NCBI GenBank assembly: GCA_958496175.1
Contig: OY292276.1
Location: 60,153,080-60,217,079 of the forward strand
Reading direction: 5' to 3'
DNA: 64,000 bases
DNA from: Sisyra terminalis
Lineage: Eukaryota > Arthropoda > Insecta > Neuroptera > Sisyridae
Both the position numbers and the translations under genes were made by a program. The notes under the pieces were generated by a model. It saw only the letters and a list, made by a program, of their open reading frames with translations, was not told the origin of the DNA and did no database searches. Numbering within the stretch: the first letter of the stretch is position 1; the number at the start of each line of letters is the position of its first letter. Positions 1-10,375 of the stretch are shown one piece after another.

Positions 1-1401
1 TTATCAATGAACGCCGAAACACCCTCGTGGGTTTTACATGAAATGAATGCAATATTGTGTGAATGGTTTTCGGTGATTTGTTGTAATAATTGTAGGGATT
101 TCGAGTCGAGGGTATCAATTTTATTGAAAACTACTAAAGTGTTTTTGTCGATTGAAATATGATTTAGTTTCATTTCGGTTAAGCAGTCTTTTAGGTGCGT
201 GGTGAAATTAAAATTTGGTAGATTTTCTAAGACGGTGTTTACATCCAACATGATTAAGTTTAATTCGGCACCTAGGGAATGTTGGATCGCTCGATTAATG
301 CCTTCTTGTTCAATCGGATCATTGGTTGATTTATTAAGACCGGCCGTATCGACTAAGACTACAGGAAAACCGTTGATGTCTAAGGCTATTTCGAGGGCAT
401 CTCGCGTAGTGCCCGCTATCGGCGTTACTATAGCTGCTGGACGATTACCTACAAATATTTTTTTAAATTTATTTTTATGCACCAATTTGATCGGTAAACT
501 TGAAAATACTTAGTAGATTTAATAACGTGCTCTTTCCAACATTTGGTTTTCCTACTATAACAGTTTTAACTCCACTTCGAAGACGTTCCCCACGTCGTCC
601 ATCCCGTAAATGTTCTATGATATCATCTCGTAATTTAGAAATATTTGCGATCATTTGCTTAAGAAGATGTTCATCTAGATTTTCGGTCTCTTCAAAATCG
701 ATAACCGCTTCGATTTGCGCTAAATTAAAGACAATTAAATCACGCCACTTCATATACAAATCGCTGAGAATTCCTTCGGTTTGGATCAGCGCCTTGAAGT
801 ATAGGAAAAACATGAGAGTGAATTACAGTAATCGATGGAAACTTATAACTTTGTAACTTGTTTTCGTTGAAATTCCGTTTCGGCGTCGATTAAATCGGCC
901 AAGCCTTCCACTTCCAGCAGGTCTAGTTTGTTGGCGAAAAACGCACGCCGCGTGAATTCGCCAGGTTCGGCCGGCCGAAAATCGGGCAATTTGCCTAGGG
1001 CGTTCAGGACGGCCGTCACGACGGCAATGCCGCCGTGCACGTGCAACTCGCACACATCTTCGCCAGTGAAACTGGCCGGTCCAGGAAACCAAAGCACCAG
1101 ACCTCGGTCGAGCATTTCGTTGGACGCGGGGTCGTGGATTTTGCGTAGCAACGCGGTACGTGGACTTGGTGGGTGTTTTAAGTTGATCATTTTCGTGAGA
1201 ACTTGGTGCGAAAATTTGCCAGACGTACGAATGACGGCTACGCCTGATTTACCTTTACCTACCATTAAAAAAGGTTCAATAAATGAATTAAATCATTGTG
1301 CAATTGGGAAATTTACCGGAAGATAATGCAAAAATTGTACTTTTCAGTCGATGTGGGATTATATTTGAATAAATTTTTACGGGTTTCAATAACTTAAACA
1401 T
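1..1401 (-). CDS. GTPBP3: GTPBP3, mitochondrial tRNA-modification GTPase (MnmE/TrmE family), 5' part
   Basis: Known family role: with MTO1, installs the taurinomethyl/carboxymethylaminomethyl group on U34 of mitochondrial tRNAs. Exons read on the minus strand: 1401-1317 (start codon, basic mitochondrial leader ending in STIFALSSG), 1258-858 ([12 protein letters not shown], then the formyl-THF-binding N-terminal domain with [18 protein letters not shown]), 792-510 (helical domain and the Walker A motif GKPNVGKST) and 448 to beyond the left edge (GTTRD switch, DTAG, and NKID for guanine recognition). Introns are 58, 65 and 61 bp and all phases join. The first exon is easily missed: translation could also open at an ATG at 1265, but that ATG lies within the acceptor of intron 1, and the SSG-KGKSG join matches the family. 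The donor after 858 (GTTACA) is non-consensus. The 3' part is outside the window. Divergent from HINFP. Confidence 0.93.
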
Positions 1402-1674
1402 TTTTTGACAGATTTTTTAAAATTGGTTATGATGATGGCCGCTTGAGCGCACCACTATACGGCCTTTACCTACCATTAAAAAAGGTTCAATAAATGAATT
1501 AAATCATTGAATTATGGGAAATTACCGGAAGATAATGCAAAAATTGTACTTTTCAGTCGATGTGGGATTATATTTGAATAAATTTTTACGGGTTTCAATA
1601 ACTTAAACATTTTTCTGACAGATTTTTTAAAAATTGGTTATGATTATGGCCGCTTGAGCGCGCCACCATACGGC
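1252..1674. repeat. Tandem duplication (211-bp unit) carrying GTPBP3 exon 1
   Basis: Unit A is 1252-1462 and unit B 1463-1674. Each holds a start codon, the 85-nt first exon, its GT donor and the acceptor of intron 1. The 85 exon bases (1401-1317 and 1610-1526 on the minus strand) are identical, while flanks differ by a few substitutions and one-base indels. If the distal exon splices to the copied acceptor at 1471-1470, the frame reads GKGRIVVRSSGHHH and then stops; skipping to the normal acceptor at 1260-1259 restores the protein. It therefore offers an alternative first exon with the same leader. Confidence 0.85.
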
Positions 1675-1811
1675 ATTGATTTTAGTGAAAAATGGCGGAT
1701 TATGTCTTTTCTAAAATGAAATAACAACAAATATTTTAATAAATATCTAGTTTAATGGTTTAATTAACGTTAAAAACTATTGAAGACATTCATTTTTAAT
1801 TCCACAAGAAA
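1611..1811. promoter_or_regulatory. Probable bidirectional promoter between GTPBP3 and HINFP
   Basis: The start codons of the two divergent genes are about 200 bp apart counting from the distal GTPBP3 exon copy, or 410 bp from the proximal one. Both genes must start transcription in or near this AT-rich stretch. I see no convincing TATA box; the call rests on gene arrangement. Confidence 0.5.
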
Positions 1812-4800
1812 ATGGATGCAAAAGACTCAACTTCTACGGTCGGAAATCGACCTAGTGCTCGATGGCTTCGAAGCCGTGGTGAAGAACGAGCTACAGGTCA
1901 AGGTGCCGCTTTAATTAAACGAAAACTTTACAATTGCACCTCCGAGGCGGACGAGGACGAACAAACTACATACTCGCCACCGGTAAAACCTGCACCTTTA
2001 CATAATCCACACCTATTAAAATATTTATCTTCTAGACCAAAAGACGTCCAGGTCTGAAACAAAAAGACGAGCCCCTCGACTTGTCGTGCGGTTGGCTCAA
2101 CTGCGAATACACTTCCGACCAATACGAAGACTTTCTCAAACATGTCGGCGAACATTTGATCAAATTAGAAGAAGACGGTAATGATTTGTAAAAAACCAAA
2201 CCACTACGTAAAACCACTAAAGAATTACATTTCAGGTTCTTATCAGTGTAAATGGGTGAATTGTTCGCACACCAACGATTTCTTTGACTTGTTTCAATGC
2301 CACGTCAACTACCATCCGTACATAGAAAAACTCAAGAGTATCGGCCAAAATCTAATTCAAAGATTGCAGCTCAATTATTGTAAACAAGCAGAACAGCCAA
2401 TTCCGACTATCGAGACTATGTATAGATGTGCATGGGGTGGTTGCACCCTTAGATTTAGTTCCATCCAGACGTTTTTCTTTCACGTCAAGAGCCACGTAAA
2501 TGCGTCGTGGCCGAGGAACACAAAGAAGCCGGTTGTCAATTGTGAATGGGAAGGTATGAAGCATGAAAAAAGTCACTAGGAGTTTGTATTGAATATGGAA
2601 TTCATTGAATACATTTTAACATATATTTTTTAGGGTGTAAGATTAAGATTCAACGTTTAACACTTTTGGACCAGCACGTGAGAACGCATACCCACGAAAA
2701 AGTAGTGGCATGTCCTCATTGTAGTCACACGTTTGCATCGAACACAAAATTTCATGACCATTGTAAACGACACGACGACGATGGAGGTTTGTCCCGATGA
2801 AAAAATTCCTCGCAAATTATTAACTTTCAATGCTTTCAGCAAAAATTTTCCAATGTAATCAATGTCAAAAGCAATTAGCGACCAAAAGACTTCTCCGAGA
2901 CCATGTACGTCTCCACGTCAACAACTACAAGTGTAACTTTTGTGATATGACATGCATTTCGCCGGCCACTCTGGCACGCCACGTGCGATATCGACACCTT
3001 CCCGAAAGGCCATTCCAGTGCTCCTTGTGCAGTCATCGGGCTGTTACAAAACGTGATATACAATCTCATATGCTCACGCATTATACCGACTGTGTTTTTG
3101 AATGTGACGACTGTGATTTCAAGTGCCGATCGGCCAGCGGTCTCGAAAATCATTTAATCAAAATCCATAACTATAAAAATGAGGCCAAAGTGTACATTTG
3201 TCATTGTTGTTCGTCGACATTTACGCGTGGCGATATTTTAACCAAGCATCTGTTGAAACAGCACAACTTTCAGTGGCCATCGGGACATTCAAGATTCCGG
3301 TGCGTTTGCTATCTATCAGAAGGATTTAGTTGGAATAGTATGGCGAGGTGGTTCCCAAATTACAAATATATTTCACGACCGAATTCCCCTTTGTTTTGAC
3401 TAATATTCAAAGTGATATATCTCAAAAAAATAATTAATCTGGAGAAGTGAAACCAACACAAGTATTTGGGTAACTCTATTGAGTATATAATGTGTTTTTT
3501 GAGAGTGACAAAAATATATATTATGCTCCTTAATAAGCAATATACTCTTATGAAATGCGTGAAAAAAAAAATATTTTTTCCATGAATAGAATGGTTCACA
3601 TAAAGGAGTATAACATATATTATTTTCGTGATTGTAAGTCTCAGGAAAGACACAAAAGAAATGATATTTGTTTTTCAATATTTATTCTAACGATATCTAT
3701 TTTTTTAGAATTAAAGAATGGTTCCAAAAGAAGAAAAAGAAGCAGTTGTTAATTAATTAATTACAACTGGAATACTTTGAGTCTCAAATAATTTATTTGG
3801 TACATAACAAGACGAAGATTTCTGGATAAATATAAGAGATAATAAACAATAGTTACTGTGTTTCCATTGGGAATCACAGGAATAACGGACAATTATAAAT
3901 TATTTTTTCTTAATTATATCGAAAATATTGTTGAGAATGACAAAAAGAAAATCCTGTGAAAGTTTAAGCTCCTAATATTAATATTAAGAGGTGCCACATC
4001 GCAAATTTCGATTTTCCATTTGAAATAACATGGGAACAATATTCTCTTGCACTTTGCAATTTTATAGCTCACGTCAAAGACAATATTTCGAAATGACCAA
4101 GGTATATTCTTGTAGAAAATTGAACGATCTACAAAAAAGGTCTCCGACAAGTTTTTGATATATTTATTCCTTCAATAGTTATTCGAGGTCAAAGTTGAAC
4201 TAAAGAGAAATTTTAATATTTTTTCAATTTTTTGACGCAACCATCAATTTTATGAGAAAATTTTATCGGGATATTTTTTGTAGAGCACTTTTTTTGCTAT
4301 AACTTATCTCCATAAAAGTTTTTGATATTTTTCACAGGTCCTAAGTTATTTGCATTTGCATAGATTGATTTAATTTCGCCGGTTTTTAGCAAAGAAAAAA
4401 AATAAGAAGAAAATCAAATAGTTCTCAGGTTTTAATCATAAAACTAAATTTTCGAAGGAAAAGCATTTCATACAACAAAAACAAATGAATAAAATAAACG
4501 CTAGAAGTAACTGCTAGTGCCATCTGTGGAGTTATTTTTAAGTTACTAGTCGTCAAAAACAAAACGTAGCCATCTCTTAAATGGCACTTTGTACGGCACT
4601 CTAGATTTGTCTTGTTATTATTTCACGTCATATGCACGATCTTCCTATATATATAGATCATTAGTACGAATCGATCAAGGGCAAACAAATGAAAAACCGG
4701 TCATGGCCCCCCCTACCGTTTAGCACTTGTTATCAGGAATTTGAAGACAATAACATAATAAATGAATAATTGTCTTACTACTACAAGTGAAAGTATTCGT

Positions 4801-6815
4801 CTACCTGCTATGGCAATTAACACCTCTTCATCCAAAGTCCAAAAAAAACAACATCAACAAAGATTACAATAATATTGTTAAAGTCGATTTGAATAGAATA
4901 TAAATTTATAATTTCTTATATAATTATATAATTTAATTTATAATTTCGGTTTGATATTAGAGATGGAACTCCCAAAAATTGGGCATGTCTGTCTGTCTGT
5001 CACGCTTATTTTACTTAAAAAAACGATAATCACTTTAAAGATTAAATGTTACAGACAGATGAATTCAACTGCTATACAATGCAATGAAGGAGCTACAAGG
5101 AAAAAAAATGAGAAGTAAAACATCATCCCTATAATAAGGGGATGAAAAAAAAATTGCTATCGATATAAGCGTGTGAGGTATCGTTGAAAAGGTCTTGAAA
5201 AATTATGAAAAATTTTCAAAATAATTTTTCCATTTAAATCATTATTTTATGAAATATTTACTATTAAAGTTGTAAAAATATTCACTCATTGGTACCGATA
5301 GTGTGGAAATTTTAGAGAAAAAACATAAAAATGATAGCAAAATGTTTTAATTTTTTTTTTTTGATTTAAGGATGATATGGAGGTACAATCGAAGACTAAA
5401 ATACGTAAAAAATAGAAATTTGTGAATAATTACGTTGTATAGCGTCAAGGTTTATAAATTACACTGGTTGTCTCATTAGAAAAAAAAAAATACGTCTTTC
5501 GAAGAATTTTGAAATTTGAATCAGTCTGAAGATATGTACGAATTTCTTCTGGATACGTCACGTAGCGCATGAGGCCATCTGTGTATTTTATAAACCTTGG
5601 TATAGCGTACCATGAGGCGAATAAATAGGACGATATCTAAAAAACTGTATATAGTTTAAAGAAAAATCGGAAATTTCACCAAAAATTCTAAACAAAAAAA
5701 AAATAGACTATTACGTTACATAAAGTAAATTGTTTCGTTTTACGTTAGTACCACAAACACACTAGTGGCGGCGCCACATTTTCACAAAATTCCCATCATG
5801 CATTGCAAAATTAAAATATCTTCTTAATAAATTGGTAAAAAATATTCAGAGGACTAGGATCAAATAATAATCCTGACCTGAATAATAAACCTGAGGAAGG
5901 CTCAATAACCGGGCCGAAACGTCGCGCATGTAATAAATAGTTTTAACTGATTATTATTTGATCCTAGTCCTCTGAATATTTTTTACCAATTTATCATCAT
6001 TGAGAATCTGAAACTTTACAATAAATCATCTTAATACCGTACGTAAGCCCTGAATATTTGCGCTACTAGTGACAGAAAATAGAACTATGATCTACATGAA
6101 TATTGTGAATTAGCCTATAACGTTTGGACTCCTTGATCTTTAGTTAAAAGACAAAAAATGCCGTTAAAAATTCGAAATTATTTGACACCCAAAGTATTCC
6201 AGTTTAATTAACTACAGCAGTAACGATGATAAATATATTTATTGTATATTGAAACAATTATTCCAATACTTAAGAGTAAATATTGGAAAATATATAAATT
6301 AACAAAACATTTGAGGATTAAAAAATATTTATTATATACTCTGTTAAGTAACCTCAAGTCAAAGACAAATTCGGTCGCAAAATGTATACTAATCATAATA
6401 GATATCCTGCCCCATTTGAGGACCACCTTGCCATACTGTTCTGTTCCCCCGAAAATCCTTAATTTTCTTTGAATTATAATAACTCGATTTTTTTTTTAGT
6501 TACAAACAAAGCCCGACCGATGGTTACTATCGTTTGCATACAATTCGATTTGAGACCATTGAAGTGACGGAGGAAATAATTCGAGGACCTCAAAAGACAA
6601 CAAACGTTGACGGAAAATGTGACAACACTAATCAAACGGAAGCAAACTTTTTGGCCCAGTCGAACCCCAACAATGGTCTCGCCATTTTGAATTCTAATAC
6701 CAACGTTGTTGCCAGCAACAATTACGTTTTAATCGATATTTTACAGGTGGACGATAAAGGAAATACAGTTCGATCCGAAATGGTCGAATCGAATGAATAC
6801 ATTTTAGGATTATAA
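1812..6815 (+). CDS. HINFP: HINFP (MIZF), histone H4 transcription factor, C2H2 zinc-finger protein
   Basis: Known role of the orthologue: nuclear factor binding the histone H4 promoter at the G1/S transition. Six exons: 1812-1982, 2036-2177, 2236-2553, 2634-2786, 2840-3299 and 6500-6815, all GT-AG, totalling 1560 nt (519 aa). Divergent N-terminal fingers (CGWLNCEYTS, CKWVNCSHTN, CAWGGCTLRF, CEWEGCKIKI) are followed by regular C2H2 fingers. Diagnostic strings shared with vertebrate HINFP are KRLLRDHVRLHVNNYKC, CDMTC, FTRGDILTKHL and WPSGHSRFRYK. The last string spans the 3.2-kb intron 5, which proves the last exon belongs here. That intron is filled with transposon remnants, including a MITE at 5446-5599. 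The first ATG at 1812 is used; the tail after about residue 415 is low in complexity and unlike the vertebrate protein. Confidence 0.92.
3460..4390 (+). mobile_element. Single arm of a foldback transposon (HINFP intron 5)
   Basis: This stretch matches the left arm of the foldback element at 11365-13303 almost end to end: the same GAGTATATAATGTGTTTTTT start, the shared TTGCACTTTG and TGTAGAGCACTTTTTT blocks, and the same order. Only one arm is present, so it is a solo or truncated copy. It holds no long reading frame. Confidence 0.7.
4391..5445. other. Intron sequence without recognisable gene
   Basis: AT-rich intronic sequence of HINFP. I see short poly-A/T runs and no open frame or clear repeat pair within this window. 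Confidence 0.4.
5446..5599 (+). mobile_element. MITE copy 1 of a 9-bp-TSD family
   Basis: A 154-bp element with terminal inverted repeats beginning CAAGGTTTATAAATTACAC and ending with the complement. It is flanked by the exact 9-bp duplication GTATAGCGT (5437-5445 and 5600-5608). It is 90% or more alike by eye to 14064-14217 and 60356-60510. A 9-bp duplication fits Mutator-like elements; that assignment is inference. Confidence 0.85.
5827..5994. repeat. Inverted repeat with about 46-bp near-perfect arms
   Basis: The left arm (5827-5873) and right arm (about 5948-5994) are complementary over ATAAATTGGTAAAAAATATT, CAGAGGACTAGGATC and AAATAATAATC. The spacer holds the hammerhead-like core listed separately. 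This looks like the end structure of a retroelement or MITE inside HINFP intron 5. Confidence 0.8.
5891..5930 (+). ncRNA. Hammerhead-ribozyme-like core, degenerate
   Basis: CTGAGGA (fits CUGANGA), then a GGC/GCC stem, then GAAACGTC. These are the three conserved boxes of a type I hammerhead with a one-base-pair stem III, as described for Penelope-like elements and retrozymes. Stem I is poorly paired, so activity is doubtful. Confidence 0.35.
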
Positions 6816-7320
6816 GGTCTTTTTAAGTATTTTAGTATTTTTTTTTTTTTAATTAAAATCGTTTACTTCTTTTTTTTTAATCGTAATTTAATATCGCTTT
6901 GACTACGAAAGTCGTTAAAGGCGCCCTAGGTGCCATTTGAAATGTTGTTCCATAACAAGGCGATTATGAAGATAAAACATGTAATTTATAAAATAACTGT
7001 AATATTACTTCTTATGTATTTACATATATTTTTTTTAAATATAATTTCAAAGATTAATATAAAGCACAGCTTTTTTCCAACTATCACCCATGATATAAAC
7101 TTCTTCTTTCGAACCTTGGTTCGTACGAAAATTTCAATTAAATAATCGATTTTTAACATTAATTGAGGTCCAATAGATAATGATGCCAAGGCATTAAGTA
7201 AAAATTGGTCTACACTTTCTAATTAGTAAATTTTCACCCTCTTCAGGGTGAAAAAATGTTAATCTTCTAAAGAATTTGGGGCTGGAATTCCGAAAAATGC
7301 ACAAAGCAATGTCAGTTTTA
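6816..7320. other. HINFP 3' region and intergenic AT-rich DNA
   Basis: It probably contains the HINFP 3' UTR and cleavage site: poly-T/A tracts and an ATTAAA at about 6851 follow the stop. No other gene is visible. Confidence 0.35.
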
Positions 7321-7324
7321 TCAT

Positions 7325-9300
7325 ACTAGATTGTTTTAGATAAGTACTACGTATTTCGACTACCAGGGATCACGTAGGATTTCAAATGTTTTGACAAAAA
7401 AAGATCGAATTTAGCAAAAAAGTCCTGCGTTTCTTAAAAAAAAGTATTATTATGAGGGCCCCCAATTTGTTCTAGAAGTCCCCAGAATGACAGTTCTCCA
7501 ATTGTCAGTGATTTAACAATGATTTGAAAAGTTAATTCGATAGTTAAAAAATATTTATTATACTTTTCTGCAGAATTTAAATTTTTCGCATTTAATTCCA
7601 AAAAATTCACAAAGCTAATCTTTAAGAAGATAAAGTAAGAGAATTTAGTCATTAACGAAGGTCTCTTCCAAATCGTATGCATACTAGATTGTTTTCGATA
7701 AGTCCTACGTATTTCGATTACCAGGGATCACATAGGATTTCAGATTTTTTGACAAAAAAAAAAATCGAATTTAGCAATAAAGTCCTGCGATCCTTTAAAA
7801 AAATGACTATTATGAGGGTCCCCAGTTTGTTCTAGACGTCCCCGGAATGTTAGGTCTCCAATTGTCAGTGATTTAACAGTTGGAAAATGTTTTGGAAAGT
7901 AAATAAAAAAATATTGATTATTCTTTAGTGAAGAATTTAAATTTTCTCTGAAAATTATGACGCCCTAGGGGCGGCCTAGACGTACATCCATCATTGACTC
8001 TAGGGTTATTAAAAATCCGTGATCGAGAAATATCGAAAATTTGCTCGATACAAGGATCGAACCCAAAAACCACTCGGTTTCCATTAATATGGAAATTTAT
8101 TTGGGTAATGGAAAATAATTTTGTCTTTAAGAAGATAATGTAAGCATACTAGATTATTAGATACTCGATAAGTCCTACGTATTTCGACTACCAGAATTTG
8201 TATAGGATTTCAGATGTTTTGACAAAAAAAGATCGAATTTAGCAAAAGCTTCTACGATCCTTTGAAAAATTACTATTGTGAGGGTCCCCAATTTGTTCTA
8301 GACGTCCCCGGAATGACATTTCTCCAATTGTTAGTGATTTAACAATGATTTGGAAAGTTAATTCGATATAAAAATATATTTATTGTACTTTTCTGCAGAA
8401 TTTAAATTTTTCTCCTTTAATTCCAAAAAATCCACAAAGCTAATCTTTCAGAAGATAATGTAAGAGAATATATTCATTAACGAAGGTATTTTCCAAATCG
8501 TATGCATACTAAATTGTTTTCGATAAGTACTACGTATTTCGACTACCAGGGATCACATAGGATTGCAGATGTTTTGACAAAAACAAGATCGAATTTAGCA
8601 AAAAAGTCCTGCGATCCTTCAAAAAAATTACTATTGTGAGGATCCCCAATTTGTTCTAGATGTCCCCGGAATGGTAGGTCTCCAATTGTCAGTGATTTAA
8701 CAGTTGAAAAATGTTTTGGAAAGTAAATAAAAAAATATTTATTATTCTTTAGTGAAGAAATTAAATTTTCCCTGAAAATTATGCCGCCCTAAGGGCGGCC
8801 TTGACGTAAATCCATAATTGACTCTAGGGTTATTAAAAATCCGTGATCGAGAAATATCAAAAATTTGCTCGATACAAGGATTGAACCCAAAACTACTCGT
8901 TTTTCCATTAATATGGAAATTTATTTGGGTTATGGAAAATATTTTGGTATTTAAGAAGATAATGTAAGCATACTAGATTGTTTTCGATAAGTACTACGTA
9001 TTTCGACTACCAGAATTTGTATAGGATTTCAGATATTTTGACAAAAAAAGATCGAATTTAGCAAAAAAGTCCTGCGATCCTTTAAAAAAATTACTGTTAT
9101 GAGGATCCCATTTTGTTCTAGAAGTCTCCAGAATGACAGTTCTCCAATTATCAGTGATTTAACAATGATTTGAAAAGTTAATTCGATAGTTAAAAAATAT
9201 TTATTAGACTTTTCGGCAGAATTTAAATTTTTCTCCTTTAATTCCAAAAAATCCACAAAGATAATCTTTAAGAAGATAATATAAGAGAATAAATTCATAT
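7325..9300. repeat. Higher-order tandem repeat, alternating 360-bp and 465-bp units
   Basis: Five units start at about 7325, 7685, 8150, 8505 and 8970 with the shared string TACGTATTTCGACTACCAG. Types alternate A-B-A-B-A: A units (about 360 bp) contain CTGCAGAATTTAAATTTTT, and B units (about 465 bp) contain GCCGCCC-type blocks near 7965 and 8790 followed by GCTCGATACAAGGAT. The A+B period is about 825 bp. On the minus strand each unit start reads GTCGAAATACGTAG, a hammerhead-tail-like motif without the CUGANGA box. Confidence 0.8.
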
Positions 9301-9352
9301 AATATATTCATATAATATCGTAACTTCATCAGGCTTCTTTTTTTTATAATAT

Positions 9353-9603
9353 GAAGACAATTCAGGTTGTTTAAGATCTTTTTTTTTATTTAATATTTTT
9401 ACTATTCAATTAGCTACGTTTCGTTACGTATCGTAACTTCATCAGGCTTCTTGATTCACAAAAAATATAATATTTTTTGAAATATTATATTTTTGGTGAA
9501 TCAAGAAGCCTGGAAAAGTTATGATACGTAACGAAACGTAGCTAATTCAATATTAAAAATATTAAATAAAAAAACCGACCTTAAACAAACTGAATTATTT
9601 TCT
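9353..9603. repeat. Palindromic repeat with about 120-bp arms
   Basis: The left arm runs from AATTCAGGTTGTTTAAG through GCTACGTTTCGTTACGTATC to TCTTGATTCAC; the right arm is its complement from about 9496 to 9603. The centre is an AT-rich hinge. It carries one intact and one degenerate hammerhead-like core. Confidence 0.8.
9411..9449 (-). ncRNA. Hammerhead-ribozyme-like motif in the palindrome's left arm
   Basis: Read on the minus strand: AGC, CTGATGA, a 6-bp stem II GTTACG/CGTAAC with an ATA loop, GAAA, then CGTA and GCT. AGC and GCT can pair as stem I around the cleavage point. The matching segment in the right arm (plus strand, about 9508-9545) has CTGGAAA in place of CTGATGA and should be dead. 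Confidence 0.45.
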
Positions 9604-10375
9604 TATTTAAAAAAAAAAAGCTGAGATCTGAATTTTATCGTTTATATTAAATTATAATAATTAAATTGGACCGCAATATATTCTATATATAGTATACGAA
9701 GTTTCTATAATGCATTTATACCCAAATTGTATTACAATACAATTGGTTTGTACTTCAGTGAAAAAAAAAAAAATAACAATGCAATAAGTGCATTTACAAA
9801 ATCGCTGATAACATTGTTTGGGTTAAAGTTAAAATAAATTATTTTTTTCAGTACAGTGCTCTACATGGCAAGACCCATCTATAGCTGGTTAAAATTTGGA
9901 AAAATCCAACAATGAGGGCCATCCATTTTCTAAAAATTTAATAACTTTTTTATAATCAAGTACAAAGTGTCCGGATTTGATATATTTAATTGATTTTTTT
10001 TAGATTTTACGATGTAAATTTGTAAACAATTACAGCGTCATTATGTTTTGATTCATTTTTAATTCATTCCCAACAATGAACCAACGATTTTTCGGACATC
10101 ACCAGGAAGTTATGTGTTGGCCATGTTAAACTGGCTCTTATGACAGAATTATCACTAGTCGTTGCATAGTGAAAGTTTTTGGAACTAAATAAAAAAAAAA
10201 TCAGAATTACACGAATTTTTGGATGTCATTTTCGTAGACAAATTGATAAATCACTCATTACAATGTTATAAATTACAATCATCCCGGTGGAAAACCTCCA
10301 AATAGACAGTTGCAAATATTAGGTTAGGGTTTCATTCAATCGTGAGTGGATTGTTTCAACAAAATTTGCCGAACA
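9604..10375. other. Intergenic region upstream of TIMM50
   Basis: AT-rich sequence with a microsatellite-like stretch near 9690-9720. The last 60 bp should hold the TIMM50 promoter and 5' UTR. No other gene is seen. Confidence 0.35.

Noticed and set aside
10346..10375. Earlier TIMM50 start at a GTG
   Set aside because: Insect nuclear genes do not normally start at GTG, and the ATG at 10376 begins a good mitochondrial leader.
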